From positions 40,784,356 through 40,848,355 of the forward strand of contig OY997651.1 of the NCBI GenBank assembly GCA_963921795.1: a DNA stretch of 64,000 nucleotides. The letters are read 5' to 3'. Both the position numbers and the translations under genes were made by a program. Within the stretch, counting starts at the first letter, position 1. Each line of letters begins with the position of its first letter. Source of the stretch: Nannobrachium achirus. Its lineage: Eukaryota > Chordata > Actinopteri > Myctophiformes > Myctophidae. A model generated the notes under the pieces. It was not told where the DNA came from, made no database searches, and saw only the letters and a program-made list of their open reading frames with translations. Shown here in pieces: positions 46,485 to 59,700 of this stretch.

Positions 46485-47333
46485 TTAAATGTTGACAGTT
46501 TATTGAAATGACTACAACAGTGTGGAGTTTATTTCCTAGTGAGGGGATGTCACTGATTATTATGCCATCAGGAGGTGACGCATGCAGAACCAGAGCTGTG
46601 TCATCTACTTTACCGGCAAGAAACCAATAAATGTTATACTGTTTAAATATACAGGGTTGATTCTTCTTTCATTCAAATCAAATGAAATGGTATTTCAGCG
46701 ATGGGTGGTTTACCAGGCTATAATGTAACTGCAATGGTCCAACGTGAATTAAATTGGTCAAGGACAGTACCAACTCAAAAGGAGAGATCTAAATACTACT
46801 TCTAAAAGTCAAGAAATACAGTATACATAATTGAATTCAATAAACTAGAGATGTAGGCCCCCATTGGGGGACCTCACAATTTCAACAGATTTAGGCTACA
46901 GATCGCTGCTCCAGTGATGAATTTACAATGGGTTTATATAGGAAGGGGAGCCCCACACGGCCGTCAAGTATAAAAAAGGGATAATGAATAACATGGTGTG
47001 GTGAAATCAGAAATGAAAAATGTTGGCCAATTCTAGGTTAAAATGATAATAGTAGGATGGATAAACAATGTGAATCTTGACAGCGCTGAGCGCTGGCTTT
47101 CTTTCCTCTTGGGAATGCTGTATAGAGTTGGCCCGTGAGCGAACTGTGCCTGTGGATTTCCAAAATGTTGTGATATCACATCAAGCATTCTCGCCCTTAT
47201 GGCGTCTTACTGGTAATAAGACGCCCTAAGGACGACCCCATATGGCGATAGCTAATGCCATGCCTGTGGATTTCCAACATTTTGTGATATCACATCAAGC
47301 ATTCTCGTCCTTAGACTTAGCTGAAAGCCTTAC
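46485..47333. other. Intergenic, no gene seen
   Basis: AT-rich unique-looking DNA with a CCAATAAATG word (46627) that could serve as a polyadenylation signal. A repeated segment (GTGGATTTCCAAAATGTTGTG near 47152, and a GTGGATTTCCAACATTTTGTG variant near 47264) is followed each time by GATATCACATCAAGCATTCT. A GGCGTCTTACTGGTAATAAG hairpin is at 47201. Confidence 0.5.
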
Positions 47334-47806
47334 TTAAAGGACAACTTTAGTTTTTTACAACAAGGGTTCATATTTTAGATTGTAATTAAAGAATATAAAA
47401 GATAAGTGTTAAAATTATTTCATTTACTTCTTTCTATTGTTTTAGATATTCTTATTTCAGTGGTTGGGGGCATGCGTACAAGTGGCTAAATATGTCATTT
47501 TACACAGAATAAGCCCATTCTCAAGATACAACGCAACCTTTCATGGTTGGATGTGACTTATGGGGGCAAGAAGTGTTACTGTAAATAGCAATAAAGAAAC
47601 TGCTGGCTCATTGTGTCTAAAAAGTCATATTTAGCCACTTGTACGCATGCCCCCATGCGTACGCATGCCCCAAATTTTAGCACGGTAAACGCGATAAAAC
47701 AATAGAACGAAGCAAATGAAAACATTTTAGCACTCACTTTTTCTTTTCTCTAATTACAATCTAAAATATGAACCCTTGTTATAAAAAAACAAAGTTGTCC
47801 TTTAAT
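47334..47806. mobile_element. Long-palindrome MITE (TTAAAGGACAACTTT ends)
   Basis: The ends are inverted over ~55 bases: AAAGGACAACTTTAGTTTTT and its complement, then CAAGGGTTCATATTTTAGAT and ATCTAAAATATGAACCCTTG. Further inside, GGGGGCATGCGTACAAGTGG pairs with CCACTTGTACGCATGCCCCC. It has no coding capacity. Confidence 0.85.
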
Positions 47807-47819
47807 AAGGAGATATTAT

Positions 47820-47960
47820 GATGTGAAGCGATCTTGTGATGTCACAGGCCATGCCTCCGGTGACATTGTGATGTCACATGAAGCATGGTGATTTTGTGAT
47901 GCCACGGTCTATGTCTCTGGTGATATTGTGATGTCACATGAAGCATCACAACAACATGTT
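47820..47960 (+). repeat. Imperfect tandem repeat, TTGTGATGTCACA type
   Basis: About four units of ~35 bases containing GTGATGTCACATGAAGCAT. GATGTCAC resembles a CRE half-palindrome, but function is unknown. Confidence 0.6.
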
Positions 47961-48446
47961 GTTAAAAGTTAAATACTCATCATGTAAGTCTATTGAAGGT
48001 AGGAAAGGTAGCCTATAACGTGCCCATGCCTCTGGAGAATATTATGGGTGAAAACCCAGTTGATTTTGAGTGTTCCTGTGCTCGCCATCCCGGCACAACG
48101 AATTGGGGGACCCTTCTCGGACTATAGTAGTAAGATACAACCCATAAAATGCAATTGTCCATCTGCCACCTGATTGCAGTTCCTAACTTGGTTGCAACCC
48201 AGTCGTAAGCAAAAAAGTGAATGATACTGCAGGGCAACGTGTGTGTATGTGTGTGCGTGCGTGCGTGTATGCATGTTGGGGTGGGTGGATGGGTGTTTGT
48301 GGATTTCTATCTTACACTTCCTTATTGCAACAGATTTCGCTCAACCAGCAACAGAGCAGGAATCACATTTAGCAAAAAAGTGTAATTGTCTAGTAGTGGG
48401 GGATAGCTAATCAAGCCAGTAGAGCAATATACAACATAGCCTAAAG

Positions 48447-51400
48447 ATGTCTAAACATATTCATGCCTCACCAGACCAGACAAAGACGGTGAAAACTGTA
48501 AGAAGACTGAGAGGTGAAAACAGAAGCCAGAGAGTTGACACTGAGGACAGGGAATATTTGAATGTCAGGAGACCGAAGGAGGAGAGAGAGGAGCACATCT
48601 ATGAGAGTCTGGACGATGTTAGAACCTGCAACATCATCCATGGACCACAGGAGAACACAGCTGGAAGACAGACTCAGAGTGAGTTTTAAAAAGTTGTGAA
48701 TTGTTGTCAAGCTGATTTCTCGGTTTCAAAGTGGAAAAATAGTTCAGCGTACTAAAACAAGGCAGTTTCTTTCCTGCAGCAGGGAAAGATTATTTCAAGG
48801 CAACTTTATTTACAGGCCTACAGCACTTTTCTTTCATCACCAGGACACCAGGACAACTCAAGGTGCTTTAAAAACAAATGCAATCAAAGTGCAACAGTGC
48901 ACTTTAAGAGAGATACAAAATAGTTAAGATAAAAATATATACAATTGAGTAGAAAAGTCTATCTGTCTGTCTGTCCATCTTTAAGCAGCTAATCTCGAGC
49001 ACTGCTGGACCGAATTTTCAAATTGGCCTGTTATAGTGCCACTATGAGGCTAATAATGAGGATTCCACAAAATGCCACAAATCATGCACGCAGCATCCGA
49101 TTGCAGCAAAACTTGCACACACACTCCCACTAGGCTACCCTACTAAGTTGGGTAAAAAATGGCAGTTCCGTGACCATGGAGAGCAAAGGTCCGTTTCTCA
49201 ATGGATTTGTCATCTTGAAGGGTTATTAAACACATTTGGCCGGGGTGTCTTTTTTAAAATGGCTGGGAAAATGTTTGACAGCTAGGGTAATTTTCAGTCT
49301 CATTCACTTACTACACTATACTATAAAGGAAAAAATTACTCCCAAAAAATCTGCTTTAAGTGGGATGTGAGGGGTCAAACTAGGGGTTTTTAATTATTCT
49401 GAATCCATTGCAAGCATTTGTTTGGCATGAAAAACATTCCTTGGGCTAAAAACGGACACCAAAAGACTGGGAAAATTGATGACTCATCACTAAACCATAG
49501 TTTTGTTGGCTGTTTTTAGCCCAACTAAGGAATGTTTTTCATGCAGAACAAACGCTTGCAATGGATTCAGAATAATTAAAAACCCCTAGTTTGACCCCTC
49601 ACATCCCACTTAAAGCAGATCTTTTGGGAGTCATTCACTTACTATACACTACACTATAAAGGAAAAGATGACTACCAAAAAGCACCCCTAGTTTGACCCC
49701 TTACATCCCACTTAAAGCAGATTTTTTGGGAGTCATTTTTTCCTTTATAGTGTAGTGTATAGCAAGTGAATGAGACTGAAAATTACCCTAGCTGTCAAAC
49801 ATTTTCCCAGCCATTTTAAAAAAGGCACCCCGGCCAAATGTGTAACCCTTCTAGATCACAAATCCATTGAGAAACGGACCTTTGCTCTCCACGGTCACGG
49901 AACTGCCATTTTTTACCCAATTTTTCAAATGGGCCTCTTGATTGTCAAGTCATGTTTTGGCCAATGGGTCCTGAACCAAAAATTGGATCCTAGGATCATA
50001 CTTAATAAATAAACATACTTAATAATAAACATCAATCCTCTGAAGGCTATTTGCCTGTATTTTCCATTGCAGGGCAGAGCTCTAAAACAGTGAGAAGACC
50101 TCTCAGAATTGTTGCGCTATATGCCTGGATGCTGTGTCTTATACTGCTGGTTGTGTTCATGGGCCTGTTCGTGCACTGTGAGTATTCCTGCAAAACCGTC
50201 GCATTTGCATTAAACCCGATCGACATTTTCTTCTTAGCTATGGTAACTACAAAAAAAAAAAAACACCAGCATTAATCCAAACTTTGATGTGCCTTTTTAG
50301 TTTTTGTTTGACATTTTTCTAAATTTTATAGGCTTTTTATGTGTATTATTACTTGCATTTGCAAAGTACAGTGAAGAAAGCAGTGTTATTTTGCACTTGT
50401 GATTTTCGTACTCCCAAAACAAACAATCATTTGCAAAATTCTCCTTTGGTCCTTTGGTCTCTTTTTTTATTTATAACAAAAAAAAAATCAATATTTTTTT
50501 GTTCAGAATTAAATTAAAAAAAAAATCCTTTTTGCTTTTCTGTCATGTTCCTTTGGTCATTTTTTTTATTTGCGTCAATGGTGAAAGTTTTTCAGTTTAT
50601 TAAATATTCAGTCTGATTCCCAAAAGTCAACACAGCTCCATTTTTATTTGACAGAGTCAATATTAAGCTGGGTGCACTTGTCGTTTTCTTTAGCATAACA
50701 AAGAATAATAAAGTCGGCTACACAAATGTAGGCTACTTGACTGTTTTGCATTTCTGTCTATAAATGTATTCAATCATCAATTTACTATGCTATAATACTA
50801 ACTATAACTAAACAATAACACTTTCATACTTTTACTCAAATACATTTTGAATTCCGGACTTTCATAGTCTTTCTATATTGCAATTTGCAATGTTGATACT
50901 TTTACTTGAGTAAAGTATGTGAGTACTTTTTTCCACCACTGGTATTAATTATCATGCAGGGAATGGATTTACACACAGCACTGGCAAACCCTAGCCTATC
51001 CACGTTTCAAATCTACAGAAAAGAATGTTTAAAACATATGGTAATGAATACGGGACTAGGCAGTGTTACGTAAATCCTGCATATTATAGCGCACGGCACT
51101 TCGTCAATGATAGGCGTTCTGTCCTTTATTAAAACTATTCTCTTCTACGGTATGAAACATTTTTCATAATGGCTGATGTTTTTTTATATAGTGGCATGAT
51201 TAATTGATCATATATTTTAATAGTGTCTCTACCAGGTGATTGAACACTGCGGTATTTGCAAACATGTTTTTGTAACACATAGGTAGTAGAGTAGATGGAG
51301 AGAGAGAAAAACAGATGTCCGGTTTCAGTGCTTTGTGTAGCCTCCGAAACCCAGGCTTATTTTGTCAATCGGAAGAAAAATAAAGCCTGGGCAAGCCCCC

Positions 51401-54400
51401 CAGGCCCCCCTATGACTGTGGTGGTTCCCACTAAACAACTTATACTAGACGTCTAAGTTTATACGTATAAAAAATGGTCTACTAGAGAGGTATAGATATG
51501 GAAGTTTTTTAGACGTCTAAACTTAGACTAGACGTCTAAATTAATATACGTCTAATAGACGTCTAAGTTTATACCTGGGTCTAAATTTAGACGTCTAATA
51601 GACGGCCGGCAAAAGTAGTGAAAAACTGACCTTAACGGACGTCAAAAGTAGTGAAAAACTGATGCCTCTGGTGCTTGAGTTCTGTTCTGATGCTCTGCAT
51701 TTTTTCACTACTTTTGACCCAGGTATAAACTTAGACCAGGTATAAACTTAAAACTTGCATATATATACCTCTGGTAGACAATTTTTTATACGTATAAACT
51801 TAGACGTCTAGTATAAGTTTAGACGTATATTAGACGTCTAATATACCTAAAAATGTTTGCTGGGTCATGACATTTTAATTGTATATAAAATAAATGTAGC
51901 CGTTCAGATATCTTATTTTACATCAGTATTTTTTTTTTTTAGGCTTATCTGTTATAATTATGAAATCGCTATGATTTACCACTCGTTTTCCACCGCGGAT
52001 CACTTCCTCATTTACTCAAAGCATACAGCAGCCAGCAGCGAGTGGCAGCCATAGACTGTAAAAAAAACTATGGGCGAAGCGAAACCATTGGTTTCTATGC
52101 TGTGAAAATGATGTTTTTTTGTTTGAATGGTACCCCAGGAATCACAAGGAATGCTATTGCCAACAGTCAAGTGGAAACGCAGGGATACACAGGAGAATGT
52201 GGTCGGAGCCTCCCAAAATAAAGCACACGAAAGACGAACACAGCCGGCTGGTATCAGTTTAGTTGGCCACGCCCCCCGCAAATATATCATCAATTTTAAC
52301 ATACATGGGACCATATCTGCACAAAACGCATATCATGGTAATTGAAAGGGAGTTTTTCACTAGCGACAGGAACCATAAAGCATTTATGATAACGTTTATT
52401 AAGGTTAGAAAATCAAAGGGGAAAACGAATGGGGTCCAATGTAGACAAATTGTTTTTGGTACCTCGCGGGGGGAAAACAGCGCAACTAGCGGCGAAACAT
52501 AGGAAGTTTTAGTTCCGTATTGGATTCGTTTTAAATCAGCGGAACTATGCCCCTGGTGGCAGCGAGTCACCCAGACGCCGGAGGACTAGAGATGGGATTT
52601 ATGGCTCTTTGAAGTGAGCCGGATCTCTGGGATCCGATCCTTTCAAAGAGCCGTTCAAAAGACTCATTTTAGTTATTTAGTTACTTTAGTTATTTACATC
52701 TACATTAACTGTTCATTAGAAAGGAACGGATCCCATCGCTCATTTCAAAGAGCCGTTCTAAAGACTCGATTCGTTCGCGAACGTCCCATTCATATGGAGC
52801 GGTGAGATTTGCCGGGCCGCATAGAATGTCGGCGTTAGGTTAGATTATGGCGCTTTGTGTAACTTGGAGAAACAGAATAACAGATCTCCGATCTCAGTGC
52901 TTGTGTAACTTGGGGTGAAGATATAAGGATAATCTGACTCTGATTATAAACCACCCGGCTTCTATATTCTATGACAAGGGGAACATAAACCAACAATACA
53001 GGCTTACAGGCTTAAATGTGTCGCATTTATAGCTTGTAGATTGGCAAAGATAGATTTGGTGTAGACTGAGGTGGTCAAAGTAAAGAACAAAGTTGGGTTC
53101 CGTTTTATTCCAGAGGTTTTAAGAAGTTACGATGTAGCAAGCAGCTAGCATTAGCCACCCATTCATAATAGTCTCGTTATCTTAATAATAAGTCAACTTT
53201 CCGGCGGCGAGTGAACGATTGCGTTCCAGATGTCCTTCTGGTGGATTTCTCTTGGCTGTCAATGTTTCTATCGTCCAAAAAAATCGCTCTGAATGTGATT
53301 TAAAAGATAGTGTACGATGTACGCTGTACTAACTCCATGGGGGAAAGTTCGTTTTCTGTTTATGGGTGTTTCTTTCTAGCTCTATGTGTGTGTATTTGAA
53401 TAAACCACTATGAGGGGGGCTAACAAAAGCAACTACTGGGGCCTAAAAGAGCGGAAGCACTCGTTTTCAACTCCTTTGCAGCGGTGATTGCACCATCCAA
53501 TAGAAACAAACATGTGATGTGAGCCTAGCTCCGCGAAGCAGAGGAGTTGTGTCTGCATTTTTAGCTCTTCCTGATGACATCACTTCAGCACAGTTCTCTG
53601 CAAAGGCATTGAGCTGGGTGGCTTTCAGCAACCCAGCTAAAAAACGAAACAGAAGTCACAGGACTTTTCTGTTCACTTGGTCACATGGTCATTGTTCTTC
53701 TACAACTTGAAACATTATTGAGTCAGTCAGGCAGGCAGGCCGACAGGCAAACATGAACAGCATCTTTGATAAACCAGGTCTCCACCTATTGCATTTAAAT
53801 ATCAATAGCTTGAAACCCAAACTGGAGCAAATTAAGGGAATGTTTCATGATGGTACGGTAAAAATGTTATACTTCTCTGAAACTAAGCTTGATGACTCGT
53901 TTACGGATGCTATAGCATTGAAATTGTCAACTACACACTGTCATCAGGAATGATAGAAACAGGAAGGGAGGCGGCGTTTGCATGTATGTACATAATGATG
54001 TCAATTTTATACCCCGTCCAGATTTACACCACAGTTCTCTTGAAACTGTATGGATTGAGGTAATTTCTTACGTGCTAAAAACATACTAATATGCGCTGTC
54101 TATAGACCCCCTGATCAGAATGATTTCTGTGAACTGTTTGAGGAGAGCTTAGCAAAGGTGGACGGTGTTGAAAAAATAAATACCTCATCGGAGACTGGAA
54201 TACCGATGTTTTACATAAAGAAACATCCGTCTTCAAGTCCTTTGATGGGTTATGTGTTCAACCTCACTCAGATCATCACCGAACCTACCAGGGTGACAGA
54301 GCACTCCCAAACACTCATAGATCTCATTGTAACCACGGACAAGTCCAAAGTCACCACTAGTGGGACTATTGTATGCACTAAGTGATCATTACATGATCTA

Positions 54401-56732
54401 CTGTACCCGGAAAATACACAAACACAAGGCTAGTGGCCATAAAACAGTCGTAACTAGTCGTAACTACAGTTTGTGGCCTTTAATCACAAACTGGTGAGTT
54501 TAGACTGGTCCCCAGAACTGCAGAGTTCACAGGTTGAAGAAGCATGGTCTGGTTTTAAAACCAAATATAACGCTATTTTAGACGACGTGGCCCCTTGAAA
54601 ACCACCAGGGTTAAAGCCTGCCAAGAGCCATGGTATAACTCAGATATTGAGGAATCAATTAAACTATGATGAAAAACGAAAGTGCTGCGCAAAACTCAGT
54701 AAACGATTCAACCCTGACCTCAAAATTCACATCAAGCATCTTACAGCTCAGGCGAAGAGACTTAGAAACCAGACAACCGCCCTAGTTAGATCCGCCAAAA
54801 AAAAACGACAAAATCGACGAATACAAAAACAAACCACGTAATTAGGCTTAAAACCTAAAACCATATGCCACAACATAAACATCAAAACGGACGCCGCTCT
54901 CATTTCTGACAAATGTGAAGTGGCTACCCATCTTAACAAAACCTTTACCACCACAGCCCATTCACTGGTCCAAAGACTGGTCGCCCCATCTGGGCAGTAT
55001 GGTGTAAAATTTGTTAAGAAATTCTACAATAAACTGGGGGTTAACAAAGACAGTTTTAAACTTGCCACGGTGACAACTGATGAAGTGTTTAAAAAATTGA
55101 GCGCCCTACTGTACCTCACCACAAGGCCACTGGCCTTGATAAAATTCCCGCTAGATTTCTCAGAGATTCAGCCGTTTCCATTGCTCCAATCATTATCCAC
55201 ATAATTAACCTATCCATCGAACAGGGTCATGTCCCCCAGGACTTCAAACTAGCAAAAGTAACGCCCCTGCATAAAAAAGGTAGCAAACTAGAAACCTGGA
55301 AACTACCGCCCCGTTTCCATTCTTAGCTCCATATCCAAAGTCATGGAGAAAATAGTCTACGAACAGATTGCAAGATATCTCGATGAGAATAATCTGATTT
55401 GCGAGTTCCAATCTGGATTCAGAAAATCCCATTCCATTGACACATGCCTTCTCTATTTGACTGACCAAATCAAATGCGAAGCGGATGACGGCAAATATAG
55501 CATCATGGTCATGATGGACCTCCAGAAGGCATTTGACACCACAAATCACTCTATTCTGATTGAGAAACTAAAAGCTATCGGTCTTGACAGCGCAGCAGTG
55601 AGTTGGATGCAGTCTTACCTGGTGGGGAGGGAACAGGTGGTGGAGGTGAACGGTACTTGCCTGGCTCCAGCCAATAGACCCGCCCACTCTCTGAGTGGAC
55701 TCCTTCTCTTGGTCTGGAGGTGTCATATGACGCGTCTCTTGATTCGGTTTCTTGGCTAACCGACCAATGAAATCAATGCAAGACAGAGGAGGGGTGCGTC
55801 TAACTTTTGAAAATCAACAGAAACAGTGGAGGGAGGGGTGGCTCACCAGAGTTCTTAATTGCCTCCTTTGAACTTCAGAAAAGCTACAACTACAAGTGTC
55901 GATAGCTCGTTAGTGATTCTCTCTAATCAATGAAACATCAAAGACAATGACCTGTTTGGTGCATGTCACAGAGGGGAGGGGGAGGAGGGAATGTTTTGTG
56001 TACACAAGTCAAACACAACCCCTCCCACCAGATCTCTTGTGATTGAGAATTTCAAATTTCAAATCCCCTCCCCTTTGTAATCAAATAGAATAGGGACAAC
56101 TTCAGACTCAAGCCCCAGCGTAGAGTCTGAAATCAGCCCCCCCCCCCCTCCCAGTAAGCTGTGGTGTTCCTCAAGATAGCATACTGGGGCCTCTGTTGTT
56201 CCTAATATATGTAAACGACATGGCATCTGCTTGCGACTGCAACCTGTTCCTGTTCGCGGATGACTCGGCTCTCCTAGTCTCCTAGTCCCACTTGCAGGTT
56301 GAAAAGACACCTAACTCTGAACTAAGTAAGATCTGCACATGGCTTTGATGGAAATATAAATCATATTCCATATGGATAAACAGTTTTCCCCAACCATAAT
56401 AAAGTACTCCACACAAGAAAGGAGTCCACACCAGTGTCATTCCATTTTTCTGAAATTACTCGTTTGAAGATATGTGCTCCAATATATGTGCAGAGTGTGG
56501 GTTATGGAGAAATTAACTGTAACTGGTGCGTGTGTGAGAATATGTGGGAGCATCATAATGTAAGGAGCAACCCATGGAGGAGTGTATATTTTTTGATGGA
56601 TACAAATAATTTAACAGCTAAATTAGGTGAATAGAAGTATGGGGATGTATGCGCTTGCCATACCCGTCGGAAGATAAGACACACATCAAATGCACCCGGT
56701 GCATTAGTGACCCGTGCATGCAGGCAAACCAC

Positions 56733-56787
<55 letters not shown>

Positions 56788-59700
56788 CAACATTCCTAAC
56801 TGTGAGATTGGTGTGTGTTAGTCTGATACTTCAGTCCGCACATCACCACCCCCTGTTGGTGGGTGGTAGCATTTACTGAGTGACTGACTGAGTGACTGAC
56901 CTCCTACTGACTGACCTCGATAATTATATGATAGATGTATTGAAAATATAGTTCAGAGTTCAAATTGTAGCAAGTACAGTACACCCATCGTTGCATCTCT
57001 GCCTATACAAAACGTAATTTCAGAGATATATGGAGTTACAGAATACATTAGTCACATTCTGATTGGACAATTAAGCATAACAATGGATATCAGATGTTTT
57101 CGTGTTGTTGGCCCCAGTCGTAAGGCCAGATAGTATGTTTGGCATTTTGTTATCCTGTGTCCTGGTCATTATGACCTGCAGTGGACAGATCTCATCGTAT
57201 ATTAGTTATTTGTCCCAACATTCTGATGGCATTGACGTTTAACACTGAAAATGATATCTATACCGTATTAATCATAACTAGACCAGGTCAACCTGGTTGT
57301 GCCAGACCCCCTGTCTGTCATCATCATTTATGACATCATGCCTTTTGTAGGCATGTCATCATCATGTCATCATCATATATACCCTTTATATAGAAAAGGG
57401 ACAGACCGACATTTGCTTATGTAGGCCTACCCATTTCATGGGTCTGGCAATAACAGGAACATTTTAATCAATTATCTTAACAGGCTTAACGACAACAAAT
57501 TATCAATTCACCTGGGAAAAACTGAATCCATCCTCTTTGGATCAAATCATAACCTCAATAAAGTCGATAACTTCACAATCAAAGTGGGTGACAAGGTCAT
57601 AACATGAAAAAACAAAATCTCCTACTTATATCCTTGAAGCTTATCTTTCCAGCAAAAAGATGACTTCTAAGGTAATAAATAAAATCAACCAACCAACTTC
57701 TTTCCTACAGAGGATCACCCCGATGGTCAATTTCAACACACTGAAGACGCTAGCCTGATTTCAGACTCTACGCTGCAGCTTGAGTCTGAAGTTGCCTCCA
57801 TTCTATTTGATTGAAAAGGGGAGGGGATTTAAAATGTGAAATTCCCAATCACAAGAGATCTGGTAGGAGGGGTTGTGTTTGACTTTTGCACACAAAACAT
57901 TCCCTCCTCCCCCTCCACTCTGTGACATGCACCAAACAGGTCATTGTCTTTGATGTTTCATTGATTAGAGAGAATCACTAACGAGCTATCGACACTTGTA
58001 GCTGTAGCTCTTTTGAAGTTCAAAGGAGGCAATTAAGAACTCTGGTGAGCCACCCCTCCCTCCACTGTTTCTGTTGATTTTCAAAAGTTAGACGCACCCC
58101 TCCTCCGTATTGCATTGATTTCATTGGTCGGTAGGCCAAGATACCGTATCAAGAGACGCGTCATATGACACATCCAGACCAAGAGAAGTAGTTCACTCAG
58201 AGAGTGGGCGGATCTATTGGCTGGAGCCAGGCTAAGCTGGTGCAATAATCCAGCCCCTCTTTGACTACGGAGTCCACGTATGGTATCGTGACGCCCCAAT
58301 AGCCCTAAAAACTAAACTCCAAACAGCCCAAAACAAACTAATTAGGGTCCTGCTTAACCTTCCCTATCAGACTCACCTCACCGCTACTCACCAGTTAAGA
58401 GTGGGGTGGCTCAGAGTAGAGCAGAGTACAGCAACGTGCAATGGGCCTGGTGTACAAGATACACTACACCACTATGATACCCATGTACCTGTCAAAATAC
58501 TTTATAAACGTTAAGGATGGCCATAATTACAACACCAGAGGCAGCGCCACAGATCACGTTCAACCCAGAGTCAAATCCAACAAAGGGTCAAACTCGTTCT
58601 TCTGCTATACCACCAAAATGTGGAATGCCTTACCGAAGGCCATAAAGGAGTGTGGGATCCCTAGCATCCTTTAAAATCGCCCTGAAAAACCACTTACAGG
58701 CGGCAGCCGTTCGCAACTGGTAAAAACAAACCTAGCCCAGCCCTACCCTTCCCTGACCCTTCTTTGTATATAATTACTGTTTGTATAGACTTACTGTTTT
58801 TTGTTTATTCTATTTTTCCCCCTGACTATATCTACTGCATAGTACTGTGTTCTATTCGTCTGTCATTCAATGTTATATGAGATATAAAGGGATATTCCAC
58901 TTTCCACATACACACCCATTGTAACTTCAAACTTAATTTTAACCATGATAGATTCATTAAAAACACCCATTATTTTTTTCTGGTGACACATATTACCCTC
59001 CTAATACGTGAGCAGGCCGTGTTTTTTCGATAACCTTTTTCATTTATTTTTTATAATTATTTGGGAAAATGGAAAAAATGAAATAATAATTATAAAAAAT
59101 AAATGAAAACACGGCCTTCTCACATATTAAGAGGGTATTATGAGTCACTAGAAAAAATAATGGGTGTTTTTAATGAATCTATCATGGTTAAAATGAAGTT
59201 TGAAGTTACAATGGGTGTGTGTGGGGAGAGGCCCTGGGCCTGGAGGGCCTGGTAACATTTACATCAAATGTCTAAATATTCAATCAAGCTAATTAAAAAC
59301 TGTCCAGGGTGTTCATAAAAGCCTGATTAGATGATAAAATTACCAAAAGTTTTTTTGAAAGTGAAATATCCCTTTAAATGGTTTTCTGTGGAAATAAGCT
59401 TAGTCTTTTCTAGGATCTCCTTTTAGTTGACCTTGTACCAGTGAACTGTACCGTCATGAAACTGTACCTTTTCCTATGCAAACTTCTAATGAAGTATCAA
59501 TCAATCAAGGTGGATAAACAAATGTCTTTCAGAAGACCATACTTTTTTTGCGACCAAAGGTCGCATTTACCCTGAAAAACCTTGTCGCTTGAGTGACCCT
59601 CCTTCCTTCCTTCTGTAACCTTCCTTCTGTGTGTGATGTCAGCGAGTTGTGACATCACTTCCTGTACAGGGCGGCTACACGAAAGACTAAAAAAAAATCG

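Larger units (their letters stand above)
53753..58880 (+). mobile_element. Degenerate CR1/L2-like LINE with nested insertions
   Basis: Endonuclease-like start [18 protein letters not shown] (53783 on). Reverse transcriptase blocks follow: [28 protein letters not shown] and [15 protein letters not shown] (55330-55640), then [14 protein letters not shown] and [13 protein letters not shown] (56160-56290), then [15 protein letters not shown] (57500) and a C-terminal part near 58240-58670 ([18 protein letters not shown]). Frameshifts and stops break the frame, so it is dead. Three insertions interrupt it: 55660-56138, about 56345-57470, and 57752-58233. Clade assignment is from motif resemblance only. 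Confidence 0.85.

Noticed and set aside
47820..47960. Cluster of cAMP-response-like GATGTCAC sites as an enhancer
   Set aside because: The sites are part of an imperfect tandem repeat, so their number is explained by repeat duplication; there is no independent support.
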